A DNA stretch of 11,004 nt from an uncultured Alphaproteobacteria bacterium. GTDB lineage: Bacteria; Pseudomonadota; Alphaproteobacteria; Rhizobiales; Beijerinckiaceae. The notes under the pieces were generated by a model, which was not told where the DNA came from, did not search any database, and saw only the letters and a program-made list of their open reading frames with translations. The stretch covers positions 1 to 11,004 of the forward strand of contig CALCZO010000206.1 of NCBI GenBank assembly GCA_937903315.1. Direction: 5' to 3'. A program made the position numbers and the translations under genes. Each line of letters starts with the position of its first letter. The first letter of the stretch is position 1. Positions 1 to 7,376 of the stretch are shown here, one piece after another.

Positions 1-659
1 ACATGGAGCATCTCAACCCGCGCGGCGCGCGCATCGTCGCGCTGGAAAAGCCGTCCGAGCGCGAGAAGAGCCAGTGGTATTTCCAGCGTTACATCGAGCA
101 CCTGCCTGCGGGCGGCGAAATCGTGTTCTTCGACCGGTCGTGGTACAACCGCGCCGGCGTCGAACGCGTCATGGGGTTCTGCACACCGGCCGATTATCTC
201 GAATTCATGCGCCAGTGCCCCGATCTCGAGCGGATGCTGGTGCGTTCAGGCATCCACCTGTTCAAATACTGGTTCTCGGTTACCCGCCCCGAGCAGCTTG
301 CCCGCTTCCAGTCGCGCGAGACCGATCCGTTGAAACAGTGGAAGCTGTCGCCGATCGACAAGGCCAGCCTCGACAAGTGGGATGACTACACCGAGGCCAA
401 GGAGGCGATGTTCTTCTATACCGACACCGCCGATGCGCCGTGGACGATCATCAAGTCCGACGACAAGAAGCGCGCGCGTCTTGCCTGCATGCGCCATTTC
501 CTTGCCACGCTCGATTACGCCCAGAAGGACGAGAGCGTCGTCGGCAAGCCCGACCCATTGCTGGTCGGCTCGGCCTCGCATGTCATCGGCAACGATGCCC
601 ATATCATCGGCAAGACGCTGCATCCCGAGGCGCGGAAGAAGGAACGGCCGGCGAAATAA
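1..659 (+). CDS. ppk2: Polyphosphate kinase 2 (PPK2 family, class-I-like), 5'-truncated
   Basis: PPK2 enzymes transfer phosphate between inorganic polyphosphate and nucleoside diphosphates in the cytoplasm, mainly using polyphosphate to make ATP or GTP. The visible part opens within the stretch MEHLNPRGARIVALEKPSE, which in full-length family members follows the Walker A loop (GxDAAGKGG). That loop and roughly the first 80 residues lie outside the window, so the ATG at position 3 is internal, not a start. Seen here are the Walker B region FFDRSWYNRAGVERVMGF, the lid segment with FQSRETDPLKQWKLSPID, and WDDYTEAKEAMFFYTDTADAPW followed by IKSDDKKRARL. The sequence DPLLVGSA near the end is typical. 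About 25 further residues rich in His, Lys and Arg form a tail that looks lineage-specific. Assignment to class I (ADP phosphorylating) is by remembered similarity. The gene converges on the transferase gene that ends at 792. Confidence 0.93.
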   Translation, partial: MEHLNPRGARIVALEKPSEREKSQWYFQRYIEHLPAGGEIVFFDRSWYNRAGVERVMGFCTPADYLEFMRQCPDLERMLVRSGIHLFKYWFSVTRPEQLARFQSRETDPLKQWKLSPIDKASLDKWDDYTEAKEAMFFYTDTADAPWTIIKSDDKKRARLACMRHFLATLDYAQKDESVVGKPDPLLVGSASHVIGNDAHIIGKTLHPEARKKERPAK

Positions 660-769
660 TGGCTGACGGACCCGATTGCCTTGCAAGGCCCGCGACATTG
701 CGATGGGCACCTTTTCTGGTGCACGTCCGCGTGTCAGTCTGTCGCGGAGCATCCGGTGTCGGAAGTTCA

Positions 770-787
770 GACAGTCGGCGGACTGTC
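770..787 (-). terminator. Hairpin after the beta-helix transferase stop, possible terminator
   Basis: A perfect 7-bp stem (GACAGTC / GACTGTC) with a GGCG loop begins five bases beyond the stop codon of the minus-strand gene ending at 792. There is no T-tract on either strand, so this is at best a non-canonical terminator or a 3'-end protecting stem. It lies in the 132-base convergent gap after ppk2. That gap also holds a weaker GCACC / GGTGC hairpin at 707-722, also without a T-run. Confidence 0.3.
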
Positions 788-791
788 CGCG

Positions 792-1409
792 TTAGCGTGT
801 CTGATCGATCAGGGCCAGCCGCTCGACAACGGAGCCGACGGCAAGGATGCTGCCGGGTGCAAGCACGGCGTTGGCGCCTACGCGCGTCCTGCTCCCGACA
901 ACCGCCCCGAACTTGTGCACCCCCGTATCATGAAACCGGTTGCCGACACGGACATTGACCGTGCCGCCATGTTCGTTGCGGGTATTGGCAACGACGCTGC
1001 CAGCTTCGAAGTTCACTTCCGGCCCGATCAGGCTATCGCCGACAAAATTGAAATGCGCCAGCCGGACGGCAGCAAACAGCATGCTGGACTTCACCTCGCA
1101 GCCCGGACCGATGGTACAGTCCCGCTCCAGCCAGACCCCGCCGCGCAGCAAGGCATGTGCGGCGACAAAACACCCCGGGCCGATGACCACGGCACCCTTG
1201 AGAAGCGCCCCGGCTTCGATTCGTGCCGTGCGGTGACAGGCGACTTCGCCTTCCACCGTGAACTCTTGCCTTGGCAGTTTGGCAATCAGACTGCGAACAA
1301 TCTCCGTTGCGCAGCCGGTAACGCGCCACGGCTCGATGTCAGCCCAGGCAGCAAGAGGGCCGGCGTAAACGTCCGGGATGATGTCCGCCACCGTAAGCAC
1401 GCTCCTCAC
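792..1409 (-). CDS. Left-handed beta-helix (hexapeptide-repeat) transferase, GlmU C-terminal-like
   Basis: Probably an acyl- or acetyltransferase of the LpxA/GlmU beta-helix superfamily; the substrate is unknown. A helical N-terminal part (about residues 1-50) is followed by hexapeptide repeats (about 55-195) such as IEAGALLKGAVVIGPGCFV. The centre aligns by eye with the acetyltransferase half of GlmU: LRGG (R89), CEVKSSM (K107), LAHFNFVGDS (H119, at the GlmU catalytic His363 position) and EVNFEAG (N133). GlmU Tyr366 is replaced by F122, and the CNYDG motif is replaced by ANTRN. There is no nucleotidyltransferase domain, so it is not a complete GlmU, and the substrate may differ. The GTG start overlaps the prfC stop as GTGA, which suggests translational coupling. 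A GTG at 1391 (residue 7), ten bases after AGGAG, is an alternative start. Confidence 0.8.
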   Translation of the reverse strand: MRSVLTVADIIPDVYAGPLAAWADIEPWRVTGCATEIVRSLIAKLPRQEFTVEGEVACHRTARIEAGALLKGAVVIGPGCFVAAHALLRGGVWLERDCTIGPGCEVKSSMLFAAVRLAHFNFVGDSLIGPEVNFEAGSVVANTRNEHGGTVNVRVGNRFHDTGVHKFGAVVGSRTRVGANAVLAPGSILAVGSVVERLALIDQTR

Positions 1410-3007
1410 CCCTTCTGGTAGTCCTTCACATCCGTGAAGGCGACGTCCGGCGCCCGCTCGGCCTCGTAGCGCATGTTGAAGGCGCTTGAGGCGAGGAACA
1501 CCGGATCGCCGTCGAGGTCATCAGCCATCGAGAACCGGTGCGCGGCGATGAAGGTCTCCACCGGCGCCCAGTCGTCCTTTGTCCACTCCGCTGCCGTGCC
1601 CTTGGGCGCAATCCAGCGGGCGACGTTGAACTGGCTCGGCTCGAACTCGACCGGGATCGAATATTCAGCCGCCATCCGCTCGCGCAGCACATCGAGCTGC
1701 AGCGCGCCGACGACGCCGACGATGGCCGGTGCGCCGTCATGCGGCGAGAACACCTGCACCACGCCCTCCTCGGCCATCTGCTGCAGCGCTTCCTTCATCT
1801 TCTTGGCCTTCATCGCGTCCTTCAGCTTGACGCGGCGCAGGATTTCCGGCGCAAAACTCGGCACGCCCTTGAACACCAGATCCTCACCATCGGTCAGCGT
1901 ATCGCCGATGCGCAGGGTACCGTGGTTGGGAATGCCGACGATATCGCCGGCCCAGGCCTCATCGGCGATCTGCCGGTCGCGGGCGAAGAAGAACATCGGC
2001 GCAGAGATCGTCATCGGCTTGCCGGTGCGGACCAGTTTGGCCTTCATGCCGCGCTCCAGCGTGCCGGAGGTGACGCGCATGAACGCGATGCGGTCGCGGT
2101 GGTTGGGGTCCATGTTCGCCTGGATCTTGAACACGAAACCGCTCATCCGCTTCTCGCCCGCCGCCACGATGCGGCGGTCGGCCTTCTGCTCGCGCGGGCT
2201 GGGGGCGAAGGCACAGAGCGCGTCGATCAGGTCGCGCACGCCGTAGTTCTTCAGCGCCGAGCCGAAGTAGACCGGGGTCAGATGGCCTTCGAGGAAGGCG
2301 TCACGGTCGAATGTCTTCAGCCCGTCTGCCGCCAGCATCACCTCCTCGGCAAAGGCATCGTAGACGCCGGGGCCGGGCAGCAGCCCCTTGATGTAGGCGT
2401 CGTCCGGACCGGAGACGGGAAAGGCGTTCTCGTCCGCGTCGAGCTGGCGCACCGACCGGTCGTACAGGTCGTACGTGCCGGCGAAATCCTTGCCCTTGCC
2501 GAGTGGCCAGTTCATCGGCGCGCAATCGAGCGCCAGCGTCTTCTCGATCTCGTCGATCAGATCGAACAGGTCGCGCGTCTCGCGGTCGACCTTGTTGATG
2601 AAGGTGATGATCGGGATATCGCGCAGCCGGCACACCTCGAACAGCTTGCGCGTCCGGGCCTCGATGCCCTTGGCCGCGTCGATGACCATGATCGCCGAAT
2701 CGACCGCCGTCAGCGTGCGGTAGGTGTCTTCGGAGAAGTCCTCATGGCCCGGCGTATCAAGCAGGTTGAGCACACAATCCCGATACTCGAACGTCATCAC
2801 CGAAGTGATCACCGAAATGCCGCGCTGGCGCTCGATCGCCATCCAGTCCGAGTTGGTCTGGCGGCGCCCGGCCTTGGCCTTGACCTCGCCCGCAAGCTGG
2901 ATCGCCCCGCCGAACAGCAGCAGCTTTTCGGTCAGCGTGGTCTTGCCCGCGTCAGGATGCGAGATGATGGCAAACGTGCGGCGGCGGCTGTGCGGAGCAT
3001 CGGTCAT
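1406..3007 (-). CDS. prfC: Peptide chain release factor 3 (RF3)
   Basis: RF3 is a translational GTPase that recycles RF1/RF2 from the ribosome after peptide release and contributes to post-peptidyl-transfer quality control. The 533-residue product is full length for the family (about 530). The G domain shows G1 SHPDAGKTT (16-24), the RF3-typical SDWMAIERQRGISV (53-66, containing the switch I RGIS), G3 DTPGHEDF (84-91) and G4 NKVD (138-141). The second half carries the EF-Tu-like domain II (around FKIQANMDPNHRDRIAFMRV) and the RF3 C-terminal domain (VVGALQLDVL, then YSIPVEFEPSQFNVARWI). The ATG at 3007 is preceded by no convincing Shine-Dalgarno sequence, and a promoter-like element ends nine bases upstream, so the leader may be very short. 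It is the first gene of a two-gene unit and is divergent from uvrB. Confidence 0.97.
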   Translation of the reverse strand: MTDAPHSRRRTFAIISHPDAGKTTLTEKLLLFGGAIQLAGEVKAKAGRRQTNSDWMAIERQRGISVITSVMTFEYRDCVLNLLDTPGHEDFSEDTYRTLTAVDSAIMVIDAAKGIEARTRKLFEVCRLRDIPIITFINKVDRETRDLFDLIDEIEKTLALDCAPMNWPLGKGKDFAGTYDLYDRSVRQLDADENAFPVSGPDDAYIKGLLPGPGVYDAFAEEVMLAADGLKTFDRDAFLEGHLTPVYFGSALKNYGVRDLIDALCAFAPSPREQKADRRIVAAGEKRMSGFVFKIQANMDPNHRDRIAFMRVTSGTLERGMKAKLVRTGKPMTISAPMFFFARDRQIADEAWAGDIVGIPNHGTLRIGDTLTDGEDLVFKGVPSFAPEILRRVKLKDAMKAKKMKEALQQMAEEGVVQVFSPHDGAPAIVGVVGALQLDVLRERMAAEYSIPVEFEPSQFNVARWIAPKGTAAEWTKDDWAPVETFIAAHRFSMADDLDGDPVFLASSAFNMRYEAERAPDVAFTDVKDYQKG

Positions 3008-3015
3008 GATGCCGG

Positions 3016-3044
3016 GTTGAACCGGCAGGGCGGGGAAAAGTCAA
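3016..3044 (-). promoter_or_regulatory. Candidate sigma-70 promoter for prfC
   Basis: On the minus strand TTGACT (3044-3039), a 17-base spacer and TTCAAC (3021-3016) form a good -35 with a poor -10. The -10 ends nine bases before the prfC ATG, so a transcript from here would be leaderless or nearly so, in keeping with the lack of a Shine-Dalgarno. The -10 lies between GCCGG and CCGGC arms (3011-3015 and 3022-3026), a possible small operator or stem. This is inference from sequence only. Confidence 0.35.
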
Positions 3045-3088
3045 TGCCACCCCTCCCCATCGTTCGCGATTTGCCCCATATAGAGGCC

Positions 3089-5683
3089 ATGGCCAAGACG
3101 CCCCGCACGCCCAACTCCAAAGCTTCCAGGCAGCAGCTCCAGCCGCTCGACACGCATCTTGCCGCGCTGCTCAATCCCGCGCTGGAAAGACCGCCGGGCC
3201 TCGGCGAAGCGCCGCAGTCTGCGTTTGCCGGCGCGGTGCACGGCATCGACGAAACGCTCGGCCGTGCGCTCGACGTGCCGGTCGACCTGCCGGTCCTGCC
3301 GCCGGAGATGCAGGCGCTCAGCCGCGACGATTTCGACGACGAGACGGTACTGACCTCCACCGCCGGTGTGCAGGCGACGACCAGCGCACTCGAGCAACTG
3401 CTCAAGGATGGCTCGCCCTTCATCGACAAGACGCGCGCCTGGACGCCGCATCGCCCGCCGCGGCCGGACAAGACCGAGGGCGGCATCCGGTTCCGCTTTG
3501 CCTCCCCGTTCGAACCCAAGGGCGACCAGCCGACAGCGATCGCCGATCTTGTCGGCGGCATCGAGGGGGCGGAACGCGATCAGGTGCTCCTCGGGGTCAC
3601 CGGCTCGGGCAAGACCTTCACCATGGCGAAGGTGATCGAGGCGACACAGCGCCCGGCGCTGATCCTTGCGCCGAACAAGACGCTGGCGGCCCAGCTCTAC
3701 AGCGAGTTCAAGAGCTTCTTTCCCGACAATGCGGTCGAGTATTTCGTCTCGTATTACGACTACTACCAGCCCGAAGCCTACGTACCGCGCACCGATACCT
3801 ACATCGCCAAGGAATCGACCATCAACGAGCAGATCGACCGGATGCGCCATTCGGCCACCCGCGCGTTGCTGGAACGTGACGACGCCATCATCGTCGCTTC
3901 CGTCTCCTGCATCTACGGCATCGGCTCGGTTGAGACCTACACCGCGATGACGTTTTCGATTCAGGTTGGCGAGACCATCGAGCAGCGGCAGTTGATCGCC
4001 GATCTTGTCGCCCTGCAGTACAAGCGCATTTCCCACGATTTCACGCGCGGCACCTTCCGCGTGCGCGGCGACACCATCGAGCTGTTTCCGGCCCATGCCG
4101 AGGACCGGGCATGGCGCATCGGCCTGTTCGGCGACGAGATCGAGAGCATCCAGGAGTTCGATCCGCTGACCGGGCAGAAGACCAATGACCTCAAATTCGT
4201 CAAGGTCTATGCCAATTCGCACTATGTCACGCCGCGCCCGACGCTGACGCAGGCGGTGAAAAGCATCAAGGCGGAACTGAAACAGCGCCTTGAGGACCTC
4301 AACCGCACCGGCCGCTACATCGAGGCACAACGGCTCGAACAGCGCACCGTGTTCGATCTCGAAATGCTGGAATCGACCGGATCGTGTCAGGGGATCGAGA
4401 ACTATTCGCGTTACCTTACGGGGAGAAAACCGGGCGAGCCGCCGCCGACCCTGTTCGAATACCTGCCCGACAATGCGCTGGTTTTCGCCGACGAGAGCCA
4501 CGTCACGATCCCGCAGATCGGCGCGATGTACAAAGGCGACTTCCGGCGCAAGGCAACACTGGCCGAATACGGCTTCCGCCTCCCCTCCTGTCTGGACAAC
4601 CGCCCGCTGCGCTTCGAGGAGTGGGACGCGATGCGGCCGCAGTCGGTCTATGTCTCCGCTACCCCCGGCACCTGGGAGATGGACCGGACCGGCGGCGTCT
4701 TTACCGAGCAGGTGATCCGCCCGACAGGGCTGATCGACCCGGAGGTCATCGTCCGTCCGGCCCGCAGTCAGGTCGATGATCTTGTCGGAGAAGTGCGCGA
4801 GGTGGCCGCACGTGGCTATCGCACTCTGGTCACCGTGCTGACCAAGCGCATGGCCGAGGACCTGACCGAATACCTGCATGATCACGGCGTACGCGTGCGC
4901 TACATGCATTCGGATATCGACACGCTGGAGCGGATCGAGATCATCCGCGACCTCAGGCTCGGTACGTTCGATGTGCTGATCGGCATCAACCTGCTGCGCG
5001 AGGGACTGGACATCCCCGAATGCGGTCTTGTCGCCATTCTCGATGCCGACAAGGAAGGCTTCCTGCGCTCGGAAACCAGCCTCGTGCAGACCATCGGCCG
5101 CGCCGCCCGCAATGTCGATGGCCGGGTGATCCTCTACGCCGACCACATCACCGGCTCGATGAACCGCGCGATGGCCGAGACGACCCGCCGCCGCGAGAAG
5201 CAGACAGCCTACAACGTCGCCCATGGCATCACGCCCGAGAGCGTGCGCCGCGACATTTCGGACATCATGAACTCGCCCTACGAGCGCGACCGGGTGACGG
5301 TGGACAAGGGCCTCGCCGATGCCGCGACCATCGGCCACAATTTCGAGGCGACTCTGGCCGATCTCGAAAAGCGGATGCGGGAAGCGGCCGCCGATCTCAA
5401 CTTCGAGGAGGCCGCCCGTCTGCGCGACGAACTGAAACGCCTGCGCGCCACCGAACTGGCGGTCGGCGAGGCTCCCTCCGCGCGCCAGTCGAGCGTGATC
5501 GCGAAAGCCGGCCGGGCGGCCGCCAGCCCCTACGGCGCTGCCGCAAACCTGCCACCGACCCGCGCCGCCAAACCCTCGCTCGATGCCATGGGCCCCGGCA
5601 CAGATCGGGAAGTGCCGCTGTCAGGCTCGCCGAGGCCGAAAGGCGGCGCAAGCCTGCCAGCCGGCCGGCGGTGGAAACGCTGA
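3089..5683 (+). CDS. uvrB: Excinuclease ABC subunit B (UvrB), with N-terminal extension
   Basis: UvrB is the damage-verifying helicase-like subunit of nucleotide excision repair; it is loaded by UvrA and recruits UvrC. The 864-residue product exceeds the usual length of about 670. Residues 1 to about 134 are an extension, and the canonical protein begins at FASPFEPKGDQP. Motifs follow in order: Walker A GVTGSGKT (169-176), the beta-hairpin YYDYYQPEAYVP (from 222), DESH (468-471), motif VI QTIGRAARN (667-675), and the UVR motif that binds UvrC (about 755-787). A tail of about 77 residues ends in Pro, Gly, Lys and Arg and contains LDAMGPGTDREVP. The reading frame is open far upstream, opposite prfC. 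ATG 3089 was chosen because it is the first start outside prfC, has AGAGG just upstream, and opens a MAKTPRTP-type sequence. CATATAG at 3077-3083 resembles a -10 but has no good -35. Confidence 0.96.
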   Translation: MAKTPRTPNSKASRQQLQPLDTHLAALLNPALERPPGLGEAPQSAFAGAVHGIDETLGRALDVPVDLPVLPPEMQALSRDDFDDETVLTSTAGVQATTSALEQLLKDGSPFIDKTRAWTPHRPPRPDKTEGGIRFRFASPFEPKGDQPTAIADLVGGIEGAERDQVLLGVTGSGKTFTMAKVIEATQRPALILAPNKTLAAQLYSEFKSFFPDNAVEYFVSYYDYYQPEAYVPRTDTYIAKESTINEQIDRMRHSATRALLERDDAIIVASVSCIYGIGSVETYTAMTFSIQVGETIEQRQLIADLVALQYKRISHDFTRGTFRVRGDTIELFPAHAEDRAWRIGLFGDEIESIQEFDPLTGQKTNDLKFVKVYANSHYVTPRPTLTQAVKSIKAELKQRLEDLNRTGRYIEAQRLEQRTVFDLEMLESTGSCQGIENYSRYLTGRKPGEPPPTLFEYLPDNALVFADESHVTIPQIGAMYKGDFRRKATLAEYGFRLPSCLDNRPLRFEEWDAMRPQSVYVSATPGTWEMDRTGGVFTEQVIRPTGLIDPEVIVRPARSQVDDLVGEVREVAARGYRTLVTVLTKRMAEDLTEYLHDHGVRVRYMHSDIDTLERIEIIRDLRLGTFDVLIGINLLREGLDIPECGLVAILDADKEGFLRSETSLVQTIGRAARNVDGRVILYADHITGSMNRAMAETTRRREKQTAYNVAHGITPESVRRDISDIMNSPYERDRVTVDKGLADAATIGHNFEATLADLEKRMREAAADLNFEEAARLRDELKRLRATELAVGEAPSARQSSVIAKAGRAAASPYGAAANLPPTRAAKPSLDAMGPGTDREVPLSGSPRPKGGASLPAGRRWKR

Positions 5684-5685
5684 CA

Positions 5686-5702
5686 GGGCGCCGCTGGCGC
5701 CC
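5686..5702. terminator. GC-only hairpin between uvrB and the DUF2158 gene
   Basis: A perfect 7-bp all-G/C stem (GGGCGCC / GGCGCCC) with a three-base loop starts two bases after the uvrB stop, in the 47-base gap where two genes converge. It lacks a T-tract on either strand. It could work as a bidirectional, weak or factor-dependent terminator, or as a 3'-end stabiliser. Confidence 0.35.
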
Positions 5703-5730
5703 CGGCGGGTGCGCCATTCAGGCGTGAGGA

Positions 5731-6108
5731 TCAATCCTCGTCCTCGTCCTCATCGTCGTCATCGTCGTCATCGTCATCGTCATCATCGTCGTCGTCGTCA
5801 TCCGCCAGCTTGACCGCCGCCTGCGGAAAATCGGCCATCACGAACACATGCGTGCTGGTATTGTACCATTGTGTCCGCACAGCCCCGTCAGTCATCGCGA
5901 TGATGGTCATCTTCGGACCGCCGGATTTGAGCTGGATGACACTGCCGACGGCCAGAGCCTTCGGATCGGCCGGCTTGGCGGCCGGAGTCGCCTGCACGAC
6001 AGGGGCTGGCGCAACAGGGGCTGGCTGTTGCGCCAGCGCAAGCGTCGGCGCGAGCGCGAGCCCGAGCAGAAGCGCGCATTGCGCAAGAATTCGGCTGATT
6101 GAACGCAT
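5731..6108 (-). CDS. Exported DUF2158 (YodC-like) protein with poly-aspartate C-terminus
   Basis: The biochemical function is unknown. The 125-residue protein has four parts. Residues 1-26 are a classical Sec signal peptide (basic MRSISR, a hydrophobic LLLGLALA core, ALA cleavage site before QQ). Residues 27-52 are a Pro/Ala linker with a tandem PAPVx repeat. Residues 53 to about 101 match the small DUF2158/YodC fold (VGSVIQLKSGGPKMTI, then TQWYN). Residues 103-125 are entirely acidic: 17 consecutive Asp, then EDEDED. DUF2158 proteins are normally cytoplasmic and about 60-70 residues, so an exported form with an anionic tail is unusual. The tail could bind calcium or other cations in the periplasm, which is inference only. 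Start choice: ATG 6108 has AGAGG eight bases upstream and begins a typical signal peptide. The in-frame ATG at 6126 (six residues longer) lacks a ribosome binding site. The gene is divergent from the sugar dehydrogenase gene across 155 bases, where I see no convincing promoter. Confidence 0.82.
   Translation of the reverse strand: MRSISRILAQCALLLGLALAPTLALAQQPAPVAPAPVVQATPAAKPADPKALAVGSVIQLKSGGPKMTIIAMTDGAVRTQWYNTSTHVFVMADFPQAAVKLADDDDDDDDDDDDDDDDDEDEDED
5734..5802 (-). repeat. GAY/GAG triplet tract encoding the poly-acidic tail
   Basis: Twenty-three consecutive codons are GAT, GAC or GAG on the minus strand: D17, then EDEDED, then TGA. GAT and GAC are intermixed irregularly rather than forming one pure triplet repeat. 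This suggests either old repeat expansion followed by substitution or selection for Asp at the protein level. The tract may still change length by replication slippage in whole codons, which would alter the tail without shifting frame. Confidence 0.9.
6005..6037. repeat. Perfect 12-bp inverted repeat within the DUF2158 gene
   Basis: The arm GCTGGCGCAACA (6005-6016) is the exact reverse complement of TGTTGCGCCAGC (6026-6037), with a nine-base loop. The arms lie over the signal peptide end and the start of the Pro/Ala linker (about residues 24-35). A 12-bp direct repeat, ACAGGGGCTGGC, at 5999-6010 and 6014-6025 overlaps it and encodes the PAPVx repeat. In mRNA this would be a very stable stem soon after the start codon. 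Confidence 0.85.
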
Positions 6109-6263
6109 GGAGACGACCTCTTTCATTCGTGGTGGCCTTGAACGATGTCAGGCTAGCACCGATGATCGATCTGTCCTTGCGCAGGATCATGTCGAGGACA
6201 GATACACCACCGCAATGATGCCACGATCAGGATCGAGGCTGGCGTCAGCAAGGGAGAGACAGA

Positions 6264-7376
6264 ATGACCGGGATGACCCGCCGGCGCGCGATGGGCGCAC
6301 TGGCTGCGACCTGTGCCATGCCCGCCATCGGCCGCGCCGCGCCGAATGTCCGGGTGGAAACCGTCACCGATCGGCTGGAAAATCCCTGGGGTCTGGCCTT
6401 TCTCCCCGATGGCACGATGCTGGTCACCGAACGGCCCGGCCGCCTGCGCCGCATCACCCCGGCCGGAGTGATCGGCGCGCCGATCAGCGGTGTTCCCGCG
6501 GTCTGGCAGCGCGGACAGGGCGGATTGCTCGACATTGCACTTGCGCCGGATTTTGCGGCCAGCCGCACCCTGTACCTGTCGTTCGCCGAAGCCCGCGATG
6601 GCGGGGGAGCAACCTCGCTGGCGCGTGCCACCCTGTCCGGGGACATGACGCGGCTGGATGCGGTCACGGTGATCTTCCGCCAGCAACCGGCCGGGCGGGG
6701 CGGTGTGCACTTTGGCTCGCGCATCGTGCCGGCGCGCGATGGCACGCTCTTCCTGACGCTGGGCGACCGTGGCGAGCGCGACAAGGCGCAGGACCTGTCC
6801 ACCCATTACGGCAAGGTGATCCGAATCCGGCCCGATGGCAGCGTGCCGCCCGACAACCCCTTTGTCGGCAAGCCCGGCGTATTGCCCAAGATCTGGTCCT
6901 ACGGCCATCGCAACATTCAGGGCGCCGCGCTGCATCCGGTCACCGGCCAGCTCTGGAGCGTCGAACATGGCGCGATGGGCGGCGACGAACTCAACCGCCC
7001 GCTGGCCGGTCGCAACCATGGCTGGCCGGTGATCACCTACGGCAAGGATTATTCCGGCGCGAAGATCGGTACGGGCACCGAAAAGACCGGCATGGAGCAG
7101 CCGCTGCATTACTGGGACCCGTCGATCGCGCCCTCGGGGCTGGCGTTCTGTACAGGATCGGCCTTTCCGGAATGGCGCGGCAGCCTGCTGGTCGGCGCAC
7201 TGGCCGGCTCCCTGGTCGCCCGCCTCCGCCTCGACGGCGAGCGCGTCACCGGCGAGGAGCGGTTGCTGTCCGGGTTGGGCCATCGCTTCCGCGATGTGCG
7301 ACAGGGGCCGGACGGGCTGGTCTACCTGCTCACCGATGCCCGCAACGGGCAGGTGCTGCGCCTGCACCCGGCCTGA
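6264..7376 (+). CDS. PQQ-dependent aldose sugar dehydrogenase (YliI/GdhB-like), exported
   Basis: Members of this beta-propeller family oxidise aldose sugars at C1 in the periplasm, using pyrroloquinoline quinone and Ca2+. The 370-residue product begins with a short signal containing TRRRAMGALAA and ending near GRAA (about residue 25). The paired arginines suggest Tat export, as expected for a folded cofactor protein, but Sec is possible. The mature part starts with VETVTDRLENPWGLAFLPDG. Family motifs visible are GGVHFGSR with H149 at the catalytic-base position, TLGDRGERDKAQD, YGHRNIQG (213-220) and EHGAMGGDELN (234-244), which in relatives form the PQQ/Ca site. AGGGAG at 6251-6256, seven bases before ATG 6264, supports this start. 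No PQQ biosynthesis genes lie in the window. Many YliI-like enzymes have broad or uncertain substrates, so I do not name the sugar. Confidence 0.9.
   Translation: MTGMTRRRAMGALAATCAMPAIGRAAPNVRVETVTDRLENPWGLAFLPDGTMLVTERPGRLRRITPAGVIGAPISGVPAVWQRGQGGLLDIALAPDFAASRTLYLSFAEARDGGGATSLARATLSGDMTRLDAVTVIFRQQPAGRGGVHFGSRIVPARDGTLFLTLGDRGERDKAQDLSTHYGKVIRIRPDGSVPPDNPFVGKPGVLPKIWSYGHRNIQGAALHPVTGQLWSVEHGAMGGDELNRPLAGRNHGWPVITYGKDYSGAKIGTGTEKTGMEQPLHYWDPSIAPSGLAFCTGSAFPEWRGSLLVGALAGSLVARLRLDGERVTGEERLLSGLGHRFRDVRQGPDGLVYLLTDARNGQVLRLHPA

Noticed and set aside
440..1421. Two overlapping plus-strand open frames (440-958 and 681-1421) spanning the ppk2/transferase junction
   Set aside because: They overlap ppk2 out of frame or the transferase gene in antisense, with no ribosome binding site or domain; the family motifs are on the annotated strands.
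1538..3088. 517-codon in-frame upstream extension of uvrB
   Set aside because: It lies antisense to prfC, has low-complexity Arg/His/Asp-rich composition, and UvrB-like sequence starts only after 3089. It is a by-product of high GC and few stops.
3041..5338. 765-codon minus-strand open frame
   Set aside because: It is wholly antisense to the unmistakable uvrB. The translation is repetitive Ala/Arg/Gly/Asp/His with no domain I recognise.
6153..7367. 404-codon minus-strand open frame
   Set aside because: Antisense to the dehydrogenase gene, with no recognisable motifs.
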